64,000 nucleotides of DNA from Hyphomonas chukchiensis (GCF_000682695.1 NZ_AWFG01000001.1:1-64000), one strand, 5' to 3'. Numbered from the stretch's first letter, positions 34,877 through 44,450 are shown. Translations and numbers: made by a program. The notes: generated by a model from the letters alone, not told the origin.

Positions 34877-35528
34877 GACGGCCCTGCCGCCACCCGAAGC
34901 CCCCCGGAACTGCCCCATCTGCCCACGTCTGGTAACCTATCGGGAGGCCGTCGCCGCGCGTGAACCCACATGGTTCAACGGCGCCGTGCCCAGTTTCGGA
35001 GACGAAACGGCGCGTCTCCTCGTGGTCGGCCTTGCCCCCGGCGTGACGGGCGCCAACCGCACAGGCCGCCCCTTCACCGGCGACTGGGCGGGCGATCTTC
35101 TTTATGCGACTTTGGAAAAATTCGGTTTCTCGTCAGGGACTTACGCGGCAGACCCCGAAGATGGGCTCAAGCTGAAAAAGGCCATGATCACCAATGCGGT
35201 ACGCTGCGTACCGCCTGAGAACAAGCCGGTCGGCGCCGAAATCAACGCCTGCCGCCCCTTCCTCCAGTCCCGTATCAAGGCCCTGCCCCATCTCAAGGTC
35301 CTGCTCTGCCTCGGCAAGATCAGCCACGACTCAACAGTCCGCACGCTAGGCCTGAAACTCGCCGCCCACCCCTTCGGCCACAACACGCGCTATGAGGTGG
35401 AATTCGAGGGCCGCCCCCTCACCCTTCTCTCGAGCTACCATTGCAGCCGCTACAACACGAATACCGGACGCCTGACGGCCGAAATGTTCGAAGATGTCTT
35501 TGCCGCCGCGCGTGACGTCATCGGCTGA
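34866..35528 (+). CDS. Uracil-DNA glycosylase, family 5 (UdgB-type)
   Basis: A 220-residue uracil-DNA glycosylase with Fe-S cluster cysteines. CPICPRLVTYRE starts the cluster, VVGLAPGVTGANRTGRPFTG is the family 5 version of motif A (no Asp/Asn base activator), ITNAVRCVPPENKPV contributes a Cys, and LLSSYHCSRYNTNTGRLT is motif B. It removes uracil and possibly hypoxanthine from DNA. ATG 34866 lies inside the upstream gene, so translation is coupled. Confidence 0.9.
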   Translation: MATKTALPPPEAPRNCPICPRLVTYREAVAAREPTWFNGAVPSFGDETARLLVVGLAPGVTGANRTGRPFTGDWAGDLLYATLEKFGFSSGTYAADPEDGLKLKKAMITNAVRCVPPENKPVGAEINACRPFLQSRIKALPHLKVLLCLGKISHDSTVRTLGLKLAAHPFGHNTRYEVEFEGRPLTLLSSYHCSRYNTNTGRLTAEMFEDVFAAARDVIG

Positions 35529-35563
35529 GCCCGCGCGACAGCTGCTTGCACGATAGGCAACAA

Positions 35564-35593
35564 CCTATAAGGTAGCTTACACTATCTTATAGG
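35564..35593. promoter_or_regulatory. 30-bp palindromic operator upstream of the P450 gene
   Basis: CCTATAAGGTAG (35564-35575) and CTATCTTATAGG (35582-35593) are inverted repeats that match in 11 of 12 positions, separated by six bases. It ends seven bases before the P450 ATG, where a TetR-type repressor could block transcription. A third partial copy of the half-site (GATAGG) lies about ten bases upstream. No regulator gene is adjacent. Confidence 0.6.
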
Positions 35594-35600
35594 GGTCGCC

Positions 35601-36869
35601 ATGGATATCCAATCGCTAACCGCCATCGAGTCGCTGGGCTTCACGGGAGGGCGCGACAGCTTCAAGGCGTTCTGTGCGACCGCTTTTGCCGGTGACACGC
35701 CCCGCTTCCTGCGTAACGCGGCAAATGAGCTGGTGATCTACCGGCATGAGGAGCTGCGCGCCTTCGGGGCCATGGCCGAAGTCGGGGCGCTGCCAGCCGG
35801 CCTCATGTTCCCGGGCCTTCATGACCTCCCCGCCGATGCGCCCGTCCCTCCCGGCGGCGGTATTGGCGGCGTGATCTCGAACCAGGTCTTTACAGCCAAT
35901 CCGCCCATCCACGGCCCGGTCCGCATGACACTGTGGCGCCAGCTCAACCCGAAAAAGGCTGCCGAAATGGAAGACACGGCGCGCCTGGTTGTGCGGGGCA
36001 TCCTCCGCGATATCCGCGCCCGCAGCGAGATCGACTTCATCGAGGATGTCGCCGAACAGATGACGGCGCGCTTCTGGGGGCAGATGATCGGCATGACACG
36101 GGAAGAGATCGCCGCAACGGCCCTCGCCGTTCGCGACATGACATCAATGTTCTACATCCAGATGACGATGGACGACCTTCAGGTGGCCGACACAGCCACC
36201 GCCGCCTATGGCCGGCTGGTCGAGGCCGCAGCGGTTCGCAGCCTGGCCGCCGGAACCCATCCGATGATCAATGAGCTGGCCGGCGACCTTGCCGCAATAG
36301 ACCTCGCCAATGACCCTGCCGAAGCTGGCATCGTTGCCGAAAATGTCGGCAAGCTGCTGGCGGGCAATCTCGTCGACGGTTTCCATACAGCCGCCATCGC
36401 CGCAGCGAACACCATATTCGCCCTGCTGCAAAACCCCGGCGCAATGGAGGAGCTGCGCGCTCATCCTGACAAGGTCGGCGCCGCAGTCATGGAAGCGCTA
36501 CGCTGCGAGCCGCCGGTTATTGCGCTCAAACGCTACGTCCTGCGCGACATGACCTATTCCGGAATGACCATTCTGAAGGGCACGACGGTCATGATGCTCT
36601 GGGCCGCCGGCAATCAGGATCCCGCCGTGTTCGACCAACCCTCACAGCTCCAGCTCGACCGTGACCTGCGGGGCGCAACGACGTTCGGAGGCGGCGCCCA
36701 TATCTGCGTTGGCCGCATGGTCGCCACCATGCTGGTCCGCGTATTGCTGGAGGAGCTGGGCGCGCAGGATATCCGCCTTACGCTGGCTGGTGACGATTAT
36801 CCCTGGATCGGCAACCACCTGATGTCCCAGATGCGCCACATGCCGCTCAAGGTGAACGCCGCTCCCTGA
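35601..36869 (+). CDS. Cytochrome P450
   Basis: A 422-residue bacterial class I P450. The heme ligand is Cys369 in FGGGAHICVGR, and the K-helix Glu298-x2-Arg301 is in MEALRCEPP. The I-helix, however, reads NLVDGFHTAAIAA: His262 stands where the acid of the acid-alcohol pair normally sits, followed by Thr263. It is cytosolic and needs a ferredoxin partner, which is not nearby. A palindrome directly upstream suggests repression by a TetR-type regulator. Substrate unknown. Confidence 0.9.
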   Translation: MDIQSLTAIESLGFTGGRDSFKAFCATAFAGDTPRFLRNAANELVIYRHEELRAFGAMAEVGALPAGLMFPGLHDLPADAPVPPGGGIGGVISNQVFTANPPIHGPVRMTLWRQLNPKKAAEMEDTARLVVRGILRDIRARSEIDFIEDVAEQMTARFWGQMIGMTREEIAATALAVRDMTSMFYIQMTMDDLQVADTATAAYGRLVEAAAVRSLAAGTHPMINELAGDLAAIDLANDPAEAGIVAENVGKLLAGNLVDGFHTAAIAAANTIFALLQNPGAMEELRAHPDKVGAAVMEALRCEPPVIALKRYVLRDMTYSGMTILKGTTVMMLWAAGNQDPAVFDQPSQLQLDRDLRGATTFGGGAHICVGRMVATMLVRVLLEELGAQDIRLTLAGDDYPWIGNHLMSQMRHMPLKVNAAP

Positions 36870-36881
36870 GGGCGCAGCCCC

Positions 36882-37361
36882 TCACCCCTCCTTCAGGATG
36901 CGGGCTTTCTGGCGCTGCCAGTCGCGCTTGGCCTCGACCTCGCGCTTGTCATGCGACTTGCGGCCTGTCGCTGTGCCGATCAGCAGTTTCGCGATGCCCC
37001 GGTCGTTGAAATAGAGTTTCAGCGGCACGATCGTGCGCCCCGCCCGCTCCACTTCCTGAGACAGCTTCGCCAGCTCCCGCTTGGAGACCAGCAGCTTCCG
37101 CTTGCGCTTCGGTTCATGGTTGAAACGGTTGGCGGCATTGTAGATCGGGATGTCGCAATTGATCAGGTAAAGCCCGCCATCCTCGACGCTGGCATAGCTC
37201 TCGGCAATGTTCGCCTTGCCCTGCCGCAGCGATTTGACCTCGGAGCCGACCAGCATGATGCCGGCCTCCAGCGTATCTTCCACAGCGTATTCACGCCGGG
37301 AACGCCGGTTCTCTGCAACGAGGCCATCGCCCCTGCCCTTGGTCTGCGGTGTCTTTGACAT
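36882..37361 (-). CDS. smpB: SsrA-binding protein SmpB
   Basis: A 159-residue SmpB that delivers tmRNA to stalled ribosomes. It has [20 protein letters not shown], the [20 protein letters not shown] core, and the basic C-terminal helix that enters the empty mRNA channel ([20 protein letters not shown]). It lies nine bases after dapA on the same strand, a pair seen in many alphaproteobacteria. The tmRNA gene itself is not in the window. Confidence 0.96.
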   Translation of the reverse strand: MSKTPQTKGRGDGLVAENRRSRREYAVEDTLEAGIMLVGSEVKSLRQGKANIAESYASVEDGGLYLINCDIPIYNAANRFNHEPKRKRKLLVSKRELAKLSQEVERAGRTIVPLKLYFNDRGIAKLLIGTATGRKSHDKREVEAKRDWQRQKARILKEG

Positions 37362-37370
37362 GGCGTCTAT

Positions 37371-38249
37371 TTAGGCATGGATGCCCGCGAGTGCCATAGC
37401 GGCGTCAATCGTCTCGCGCGCTGCGGCATCCGGCTGCGTGATCGGCAGGCGCACATCCGGCTCGCACAGGCCAAGACGCGACAGGGCATATTTGGCTGGT
37501 CCCGGCGACGGCGCACAGAACAGCGCCTTGTGCAGCGCGATCAGTTTGCGCTCGATGGCCTGCGCCCCGGCGAGGTCTCCGGCCTGGAAAGCCGCATGCA
37601 TGGCGGCGCACATGTCCGGCGCCACATTCGCCGTGACCGAGATGCAGCCCTTGCCGCCCATCGCGAGATAGCCGAGCGCATTTGGATCCTCACCCGACAA
37701 TTGCACGAACTGGGCAGACCCGATCAGCGCCGCGTGCTGGCTGACGCGCGCCACGTCGCCCGAGGCATCCTTGATGCCGACAATGTTCGGCAGCTGGGCA
37801 AGGCGCGCCACGGTTTCCGGCAAAAGATCAACAACAGTCCGGCTTGGCACATTGTAAAGCAAGACAGGCAGGGCAACGGCATCATTGATTGCCCTGAAAT
37901 GGGCCTCAAGCCCGTCCTGGTTCGGCTTGTTGTAATAAGGACAGACCACAAGGGCTGCGTCCGCGCCAACCGCCTTGGCATGCTCGACAAGATCAATCGC
38001 CTCGTCGGTCGCATTCGAGCCTGCCCCCGCAATCACCGGCACGCGTCCTGCAGCAACTTCTACACAAAGCGTCACGACATCCTTGTGCTCTTCGGTCGTC
38101 AGCGTCGAGGTTTCACCGGTCGTGCCGACCGGCACAAGTGCACTGGACCCGCCGGCGATCTGGCGCTCGACGAGTGCGGCAAAGGCCTTGCGGTCGACGG
38201 CCCCGTTCCTGAAGGGTGTGACCAGTGCTGGGATTGAACCATGAAACAT
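37371..38249 (-). CDS. dapA: 4-hydroxy-tetrahydrodipicolinate synthase
   Basis: A 292-residue aldolase-type enzyme that condenses pyruvate and aspartate semialdehyde on the lysine / diaminopimelate pathway. Motifs: [29 protein letters not shown] with the conserved Tyr, and the Schiff-base Lys in [13 protein letters not shown]. It starts with [13 protein letters not shown], the usual N-terminus, and precedes smpB by nine bases. It is divergent from the lytic transglycosylase gene. Confidence 0.96.
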   Translation of the reverse strand: MFHGSIPALVTPFRNGAVDRKAFAALVERQIAGGSSALVPVGTTGETSTLTTEEHKDVVTLCVEVAAGRVPVIAGAGSNATDEAIDLVEHAKAVGADAALVVCPYYNKPNQDGLEAHFRAINDAVALPVLLYNVPSRTVVDLLPETVARLAQLPNIVGIKDASGDVARVSQHAALIGSAQFVQLSGEDPNALGYLAMGGKGCISVTANVAPDMCAAMHAAFQAGDLAGAQAIERKLIALHKALFCAPSPGPAKYALSRLGLCEPDVRLPITQPDAAARETIDAAMALAGIHA

Positions 38250-38338
38250 CGTATTGTTGCCGCGATTAGGGAGTTGGTGGGAATTGTAGCGTAATATTTA
38301 ACAATGCCTTCTCATGCTTTGGCGTAGAAATAAACTCC

Positions 38339-40372
38339 ATGACAGCTCCATTACACCGCCCTTTCGCCGTTTCGATTTTATTGGGCCTCGCTGCCCTCAG
38401 CGCTTCCGCGTCGGCCCTGCCCGATGCGCCGAGCCTGAAACCGCAGCGCGTCTATAGCTCGCAGACGACGGACGCGAAAAATGCCGAAATCCTGCACAAG
38501 GCGCTCGACGCCGCAGGCCGGTATGACTGGAACGAAGTCGCAGACCTTCAGGCACGCGCCAGCGACCCGGCTGTGCGCAACCTGATCCTGTGGATGCGTG
38601 CCAGCGAAGGCGTGCCGGGCATGAGCTTCGATGAAGTCAAGAATGCCATGGATACGCTGCCGACATGGCCGAAGACCGGCGCCATGCGCAAACGCGCCGA
38701 GGAAATCATCGACCTCTCTTCGCTCAGCCATGGCGACCGTATTCTCTGGCTCACGCAATCAGGCCCGCGAACGGGTGCCGGCAAGATCGCCCTCGCCCGC
38801 AGCTACAAGGCCGTCGGCCAGCCTGCCAAGGCCGAGGCGCTGGTGCGCGATGCCTGGCACAATAATTCCATGGACCGCGATCTCGAACGCATCGTCCTGG
38901 CCACCTATGGCGGCCTGCTGACCGAGGCAGACCACCGCGCCCGTATCGAATTCCTGCTCTGGACCAACCAGCGCACCGCCGCCTCCAACCTGAAGCCGCT
39001 TGTCAGTTCCGACTATCGCAAGCTCGTCGATGCGCGCATCGGGCTTGCCGGGCGTGGCCGCAATGTCGACAAGCTGGTCGAGGCCGTGCCAGCCTCTCTT
39101 CAGGACAATCCGGGCCTGCTCTATGACCGAGCCCGCTGGCGCCGCACGCGCGGCAACCAGGAAGGCGCAACGCCCCTGCTTGTCAGCATCAATGCCAATG
39201 ACGTGCCGGAAGCCGGTCGTTCCAAGCTCTGGGACGAGCGCAATGTCGCCATGCGCGACGATCTCAAGAACCGCAAATGGTCACGCGCCTACCAGCTCGT
39301 CGCGCCACACGGCATGACCGAGGGATCCGACTATGCCGACGCCGAATGGGCGGCCGGCTGGATCGCGCTGCGCCTCAACAACAATCCCGAACGCAGCCTG
39401 AAACACTTCCAGGACATGACCGCCAGCGTCGGCACGCCGATCAGCCTTGCCCGCGGTGAGTACTGGGCAGGCCGCGCCGAGGATGCGCTCGGCCAGACCG
39501 ATGCAGCCGTGGAATCCTATGCCGCCGCAGCCAAGTATAATTTTGTCTATTATGGACAGCTTGCCGCCGAGCGGCTCGGCCAGAAGAAGCTGACCTTTGC
39601 CACCTCCGCCGAACCGACGCCGGAACAGGTCGACGCTTTCAATGCCCGCCCCATGGTCAAGGCCCTGCGCCTTCTTGGGGAAGCCGGTGAAGAGCGCATG
39701 TTCCGCGAGTTCGCCTACCATATTGACGACCAGCTCGAGAACGAGGCCGATTTCATCCTGCTCGCGCAGCTCGCCAATCAATACCATGTGCCCGATATCG
39801 GCGTGCGCGGCGCCAAGGCCGGTCTCGCCAAGGGCATTGTCGCCACCGATGCCGCCTATCCTGTTGTGAACTATCCGATGCTGCGCGAACCACAGGTCGA
39901 GCGTCCGCTGATGCTCGCCCTCTCGCGTCAGGAAAGCGAAATGAACCCGAATGCCGTCAGCCATGCCGGCGCCCGCGGCCTGATGCAGTTCATGCCCGCC
40001 ACCGCCCAGCGCGAAGCGCGCATGCAGGGCCTGCCGTTCCGCACGTCCTGGCTGACAGACGATCCGGGCTACAACATGACCCTTGGCGGCCAGCACCTCG
40101 ACACGCTGCTCTCCCAGTTCAAAGGCAGCTACATCATGACCGCCGCCGCCTATAATGCGGGCCCCAGCCGGCCAAAGCAGTGGATCGAGGATTATGGCGA
40201 TCCGCGCACCGGCCAGGTCGACCCGATCGACTGGGTGGAGTTCATCCCGTTCGGTGAGACGCGCAACTATGTCCAGCGCGTCCTCGAGAACACGCAGGTC
40301 TATCGCCAGCGCCTCGCCGGAACGCCTGTGGATATCGAGCTTTCGGAAGACCTCGAACGCGGCAAGAACTAG
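38339..40372 (+). CDS. Soluble lytic murein transglycosylase
   Basis: A 677-residue exported enzyme of the Slt70 type. Signal peptide: PFAVSILLGLAALSASASALP. A long superhelical region of tetratricopeptide-like repeats follows, and the C-terminal catalytic domain has the Glu in LALSRQESEMNPNAVSH, with GARGLMQFMPATA and TAAAYNAGPSRPKQW. It cleaves glycan strands in the periplasm. It faces away from dapA, and the spacing leaves room for its own promoter. Confidence 0.93.
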   Translation: MTAPLHRPFAVSILLGLAALSASASALPDAPSLKPQRVYSSQTTDAKNAEILHKALDAAGRYDWNEVADLQARASDPAVRNLILWMRASEGVPGMSFDEVKNAMDTLPTWPKTGAMRKRAEEIIDLSSLSHGDRILWLTQSGPRTGAGKIALARSYKAVGQPAKAEALVRDAWHNNSMDRDLERIVLATYGGLLTEADHRARIEFLLWTNQRTAASNLKPLVSSDYRKLVDARIGLAGRGRNVDKLVEAVPASLQDNPGLLYDRARWRRTRGNQEGATPLLVSINANDVPEAGRSKLWDERNVAMRDDLKNRKWSRAYQLVAPHGMTEGSDYADAEWAAGWIALRLNNNPERSLKHFQDMTASVGTPISLARGEYWAGRAEDALGQTDAAVESYAAAAKYNFVYYGQLAAERLGQKKLTFATSAEPTPEQVDAFNARPMVKALRLLGEAGEERMFREFAYHIDDQLENEADFILLAQLANQYHVPDIGVRGAKAGLAKGIVATDAAYPVVNYPMLREPQVERPLMLALSRQESEMNPNAVSHAGARGLMQFMPATAQREARMQGLPFRTSWLTDDPGYNMTLGGQHLDTLLSQFKGSYIMTAAAYNAGPSRPKQWIEDYGDPRTGQVDPIDWVEFIPFGETRNYVQRVLENTQVYRQRLAGTPVDIELSEDLERGKN

Positions 40373-40452
40373 GCCGCTGTGACCCGCCCGCCACTTGGCA
40401 GGGCGTCAAACTCCGTTAGGGTCCGCCTGAACCGTTTCAGGAGTACCCCGCC

Positions 40453-41910
40453 ATGTTCCGTCCCGCCGCCTTGACCGCCCTCGCCCTCGTTCTGGTTGCC
40501 TGCGGAGGCCCCGGCAAGGACAAGGGCGCCGAAGCGACAGCCGACGGCAAGGGACCGACCGTTCTTACGACCCCGAACGGTCAAGGAACGGACTCCGTTT
40601 CCCCCGCAAGCGCCCCGGCAACGCCCCTTCCAAGTGCCGATCCGTCCCTTGTTGAGCTCTACAAGCGCCTCCACGCGGCCCCGGAACTCTCCTTCGAGGA
40701 AGCCAATACATCCGCCATCCTGGCGACGGAACTGCAGGGCCTCGGCTTTGAAGTCACCACCGGTCTTGGCCAGGACTGGGTGGTCGACAAGTCCATGAAA
40801 GACAATGGCCGCGTCGTCGACGGCGTCGGTGGCTATGGCGTGGTCGGCGTGTTCCGCAATGGCAATGGCCCAACGGTGCTTATCCGCACCGACATGGACG
40901 CGCTGCCCGTGCCCGAACAGACCGGATTTCCCTTTGCTTCCAAGGTCGAAGCGACCACATGGACCGGCGTGGAAAGCAATGTCATGCACGCCTGCGGCCA
41001 TGATGTGCACATGACAACATGGGTCGGCACCGCGCGCGACCTGATCGCCAACAAGAAGAAGTGGAAGGGCACGCTGGTCATGATCGCCCAGCCCGCCGAA
41101 GAGATCGGCCTTGGCGCTGAAGCGATGCTGGCCGACGGCCTGTTCACGCGCTTCCCCAAGCCTGACTACAATATCGCCCTGCACGTCTCCGCCGGGGCGC
41201 CTGCCGGAACGGTCGAATACTCCACCGGCTTCGCCCTCGCCAATGTCGACAGCGTCGACGTAGTCGTCAAAGGCGTCGGCGGCCATGGCGCCTACCCGCA
41301 CACGACCAAAGACCCGATCCTCGTCGCCTCGAACATCGTCGTCGCGCTGCAGAGCCTCGTCTCCCGCAATACCGACCCGCAGGACAGCGCCGTCGTCACG
41401 GTCGGTTCGTTCAAGGCCGGCGCCAAGCACAACATCATTCCCGATGAAGCCACGCTGCTGATCACCGTACGCTCCTATGATGACAAGACACGGCAGATGC
41501 TGCTCGACGGCATCAAGCGCATCGCCAAGGGCGAGGCCGAAGCCTTCGGCGCGCCGGAGCCCGAAGTCACGATCGAGAGCGACTATACGCCCGCCACCTA
41601 TAACGACCCCGACACCACGGCCCGCACGATGAAAGCCGTCGGTAAGGCCATCGGCGCAACAAACGTCAAAGAGGTCAAACCCGTCATGGGCGGCGAGGAT
41701 TTCAGCCAGTATGGCCGCACTGCGGAGAAAATTCCGAGCGTGATCTTCTGGCTCGGCGCCGTGGAGCCTGCCAAATATGCCGACTCCAAGAATGGCGGCC
41801 CGTCCCTGCCCTCGCTCCACTCCTCGGGCTTCGCCCCTGACTATGACCCGACCATTGCGACAGGCGTGGAGGCCATGTCTGCGGCGGCCATTGAGCTCTT
41901 CAAGGACTAG
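40453..41910 (+). CDS. M20 family metallo-amidohydrolase (lipoprotein)
   Basis: A 485-residue amidohydrolase anchored by a lipobox (LALVLVACGG). The catalytic features are YKRLHAAPELSFEEANT, TDMDALPVPEQTGFPF, HACGHDVHMTTW, PAEEIGLGAEAML and the C-terminal KPVMGGEDFSQYG. It resembles aminoacylase or hippurate hydrolases and would cut N-acyl amino acids at the envelope. A Gly-rich linker follows the lipid anchor. Confidence 0.9.
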   Translation: MFRPAALTALALVLVACGGPGKDKGAEATADGKGPTVLTTPNGQGTDSVSPASAPATPLPSADPSLVELYKRLHAAPELSFEEANTSAILATELQGLGFEVTTGLGQDWVVDKSMKDNGRVVDGVGGYGVVGVFRNGNGPTVLIRTDMDALPVPEQTGFPFASKVEATTWTGVESNVMHACGHDVHMTTWVGTARDLIANKKKWKGTLVMIAQPAEEIGLGAEAMLADGLFTRFPKPDYNIALHVSAGAPAGTVEYSTGFALANVDSVDVVVKGVGGHGAYPHTTKDPILVASNIVVALQSLVSRNTDPQDSAVVTVGSFKAGAKHNIIPDEATLLITVRSYDDKTRQMLLDGIKRIAKGEAEAFGAPEPEVTIESDYTPATYNDPDTTARTMKAVGKAIGATNVKEVKPVMGGEDFSQYGRTAEKIPSVIFWLGAVEPAKYADSKNGGPSLPSLHSSGFAPDYDPTIATGVEAMSAAAIELFKD

Positions 41911-41949
41911 GCTCGCCGCAAAGGCCAAACTTTCAACTTCCCAATGAAG

Positions 41950-41964
41950 TTAACAAATGGTTAA
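41950..41964. promoter_or_regulatory. CtrA-type box TTAA-N7-TTAA
   Basis: TTAACAAATGGTTAA is a perfect match to the CtrA consensus, with an A-T rich context. It ends 30 bases before the likely start of the membrane protein gene at 41994, so it would overlap the promoter. This is the second such site in the window. Binding is inferred. Confidence 0.5.
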
Positions 41965-41993
41965 GTTTCCCCACGTGTGGAGTGGGGACGCCA

Positions 41994-44288
41994 ATGCTGG
42001 CTGTATTGAACGTGGAATGGCGGCCCGGCTGGCCGCGATGGAGCGGACTGGGCAAGGAAGACCTCTGGTTGGGCGTCTTTGTCCTTTGTATTGCCTCGCT
42101 GGGGGCACTGGCCGTCGCCGTGACGGATCTTGAGAATACCGAGGCCGTCTCAGGCTGGCTCGCCTGGAGCCTTATCATCGCGCTGCCGCTGGCCGCCTAT
42201 GTCGCGCTCAGTCTGTTTGTCATCGGCAAGCGCTGGGAGGCCACCCACAAGGACGACGCACCCGGCACCGAAGAACAGCCCGCGTTCCACGCCGCCTTCG
42301 TCTTCCTGTTTCTGCTTCTCTCGGTCCTGGCCTGGATCGCCTTCGGCCCGAACGTGCCCTTCGGCGCGTGGCCATGGCCGGTTGACCTGACGCACCCCGT
42401 ACAGCGCAGCATCTATCTCGGCGCCATTGGCGCAGGATTCCTGCCGCTCCTCTATGGCTTCCACCTCGTTGCCACAGAAGCGGGCGGCAAGGGCCACCGC
42501 AATTACTTCAAACACCCGGAAGGCCCGGTCAGCATGGCCACGCTGCTGGGCGGCGTCGCCCTGATCGGCGCCATTGGCACGGGTGCATGGGCGGCCGGCG
42601 AACAGGTCTTCTCGATGGAGCAGAATTTCGGCCTCGTCATCATGGCGCTGGTCGTGATGGGCTTTCTCGCCTTCATCTTCCTGCCCCACCTCTCCAGCCT
42701 GATCGGGGAACGCGACGATACGGAGAAGCCCAAGGTCGCCCCCGCCGGCTTTGCCCTGCATCCGGGGTATCTCGTCAGCGGTCTCGACGCGGCGATGGTG
42801 CGTCTGCTCGCCCCTCTATCCGGCGCAACGCAGGGCGGGTTGATGGTGCCGCAGCTGATCCTCCTGCTCATCATGCTGCCGCTCTCGGCGATGGGCTATG
42901 CCCTGCCCCATCCCTGGGGCCTCGCGCCGATTGCGATTGCCAGCCTTATCATCTTCGGCCTCGGTCGCCGCTGGGCCTGGGTCGAGGATGACCGCGAAAA
43001 GGCGCTGCGCATCCAGACCACACGGTCAGACCAGTTCCGCATCGGCTTCGCCAATGACCTGCGCGACGAGGCGCTGATGGGCTATGCGTGGCTCTTCGTT
43101 CTCGTGCCGCTGGCCCTGCGCCAGATCCAGATGCATTTCGACCTGTTCGAGCCGGTCGATCCCGTGATCCTGACCGGCGCGGCCCAGTCTACGGGCCTCG
43201 TGGAATGGCTCAAATTCTTCGGCACAGAGCTCGCCAAGGGTGTGCCCATTGTCGACTGGGTCGACATCTATGACGTCACGCAGGAAGAGCCTTTCATTCC
43301 GAAAGGCGCCGCCGCCCGCCATATCGTGTTCATCTCGCGCCTGCTTGTGGACGTCGTCCTGATCGCCGCCCTGCTGCAGGCCTTCGGCATCATGCAACGC
43401 AACAAGGCCCAGAAACGCCTCTTCGAGGCCGGGCAGATCGACTTTTTCGATCCGTTTCTAGAAAGCCACTTCTTCAGACAGGCCCACCGAGGCACTGATC
43501 CAGTGTATTCAAATCGAGCAAAGGTATCCGATAAATTTTCAAACTTGATCGCCTCTCACGTCGAGAAAAGCATAGCCCAATTTCGCGGGGGAGTTCCTTA
43601 TAGTCTGCAAAGATTGAACGAACTGATTTCCAGCAAGTCGGAGCACGAGCGCCAAGTCGCAAACTGGGTAGTGTGGAAGTATGATCTGCTTGTGGGATCA
43701 GTAGAAGATCGCATGGGGCGTCTCGAGCAGCGCTGGAGTGACATTTTGGAGCTTCCTGAGGCCCTAGAGCAGTGGGACGAAAATCCCCAATGGCGAAATC
43801 GACAAAGAATGGATTTCGAACGCATTTTGAATGACGCACGTTTTGAGCGGACCGACTATTGGCGTGAACCGAGATCAAAATCCCTGTCTGCGCTACTAAA
43901 GCATGTACACGGCAAACCTGATTTCATCGAAGCCCGAAAAGCCGCTTACGCCATTTTGAGCACATCACCGTCGCTTCATGCGGTTCGCGCTCTAGCCGCG
44001 CGAGTCATATCGCCAGAGGTGGCCGAAACATTGCCGCAGATGTCAAAGGAATCGGCCCTTGCTTGGTCTTTTGAGGCAGAGCCCAAGGATGCCGAGCGCG
44101 CGCTAGCTTTAGATTCACTCGGTGACATCGTCGAATTGATGAACACAACCACGTTGACCAGCAAGAAAACAACGCGGGCTTTTGTCGAAGCTGTTTGCGA
44201 ACATGTTCTCACAACACCGGGGAAGATGAGTCAGGCTGCTGCAAGGCGGGTGCTTGATAAACTAAAAGGCTTCAAGCGCGAAATTTAG
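41994..44288 (+). CDS. Large polytopic membrane protein with a compositionally distinct cytoplasmic tail
   Basis: A 764-residue protein. Residues 1-490 hold about ten membrane segments (for example LGVFVLCIASLGALAVAV and LMVPQLILLLIMLPLSAMGY). The last 275 residues are soluble, helical and charged. I do not recognise the family. From about base 43460 the DNA loses its GC bias and uses codons unlike its neighbours. ATG 41994 has GGGG upstream; a GTG at 41982 is also possible. A CtrA box lies just upstream. It might be a sensor or envelope protein whose tail came from elsewhere. Confidence 0.65.
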   Translation: MLAVLNVEWRPGWPRWSGLGKEDLWLGVFVLCIASLGALAVAVTDLENTEAVSGWLAWSLIIALPLAAYVALSLFVIGKRWEATHKDDAPGTEEQPAFHAAFVFLFLLLSVLAWIAFGPNVPFGAWPWPVDLTHPVQRSIYLGAIGAGFLPLLYGFHLVATEAGGKGHRNYFKHPEGPVSMATLLGGVALIGAIGTGAWAAGEQVFSMEQNFGLVIMALVVMGFLAFIFLPHLSSLIGERDDTEKPKVAPAGFALHPGYLVSGLDAAMVRLLAPLSGATQGGLMVPQLILLLIMLPLSAMGYALPHPWGLAPIAIASLIIFGLGRRWAWVEDDREKALRIQTTRSDQFRIGFANDLRDEALMGYAWLFVLVPLALRQIQMHFDLFEPVDPVILTGAAQSTGLVEWLKFFGTELAKGVPIVDWVDIYDVTQEEPFIPKGAAARHIVFISRLLVDVVLIAALLQAFGIMQRNKAQKRLFEAGQIDFFDPFLESHFFRQAHRGTDPVYSNRAKVSDKFSNLIASHVEKSIAQFRGGVPYSLQRLNELISSKSEHERQVANWVVWKYDLLVGSVEDRMGRLEQRWSDILELPEALEQWDENPQWRNRQRMDFERILNDARFERTDYWREPRSKSLSALLKHVHGKPDFIEARKAAYAILSTSPSLHAVRALAARVISPEVAETLPQMSKESALAWSFEAEPKDAERALALDSLGDIVELMNTTTLTSKKTTRAFVEAVCEHVLTTPGKMSQAAARRVLDKLKGFKREI

Positions 44289-44403
44289 CCGCTACTTGCC
44301 AGCCGGTCTTCGCGCCTATAGAAACCCTTTTGCTCATAGTGCGTATAACTATCTCAGAAGCTTTGCACTTGAGCCCTGATCCCGGCCGTTTGAAGGATGC
44401 CCT

Positions 44404-44450
44404 TGAAACGGAAGCTTTCAGGCCCATATTATACTCACATCGAGCATAAG
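44404..44450 (+). promoter_or_regulatory. nadA promoter with overlapping palindromic operator
   Basis: A sigma70-like promoter TTGAAA (44404-44409), 18 bases, TATTAT (44428-44433). An inverted repeat TTATACTC-ACATC-GAGCATAA (44430-44450; arms match 7 of 8) covers the -10 element and the expected start point, the classic position for a repressor. In alphaproteobacteria nadABC is controlled by the NadQ repressor; whether this is a NadQ site cannot be told here. Confidence 0.5.

Noticed and set aside
40369..41928. 519-codon frame antisense to the M20 amidohydrolase
   Set aside because: Low-information Gly/His/Asp-rich product with no start signal; the amidohydrolase motifs on the other strand are clear.
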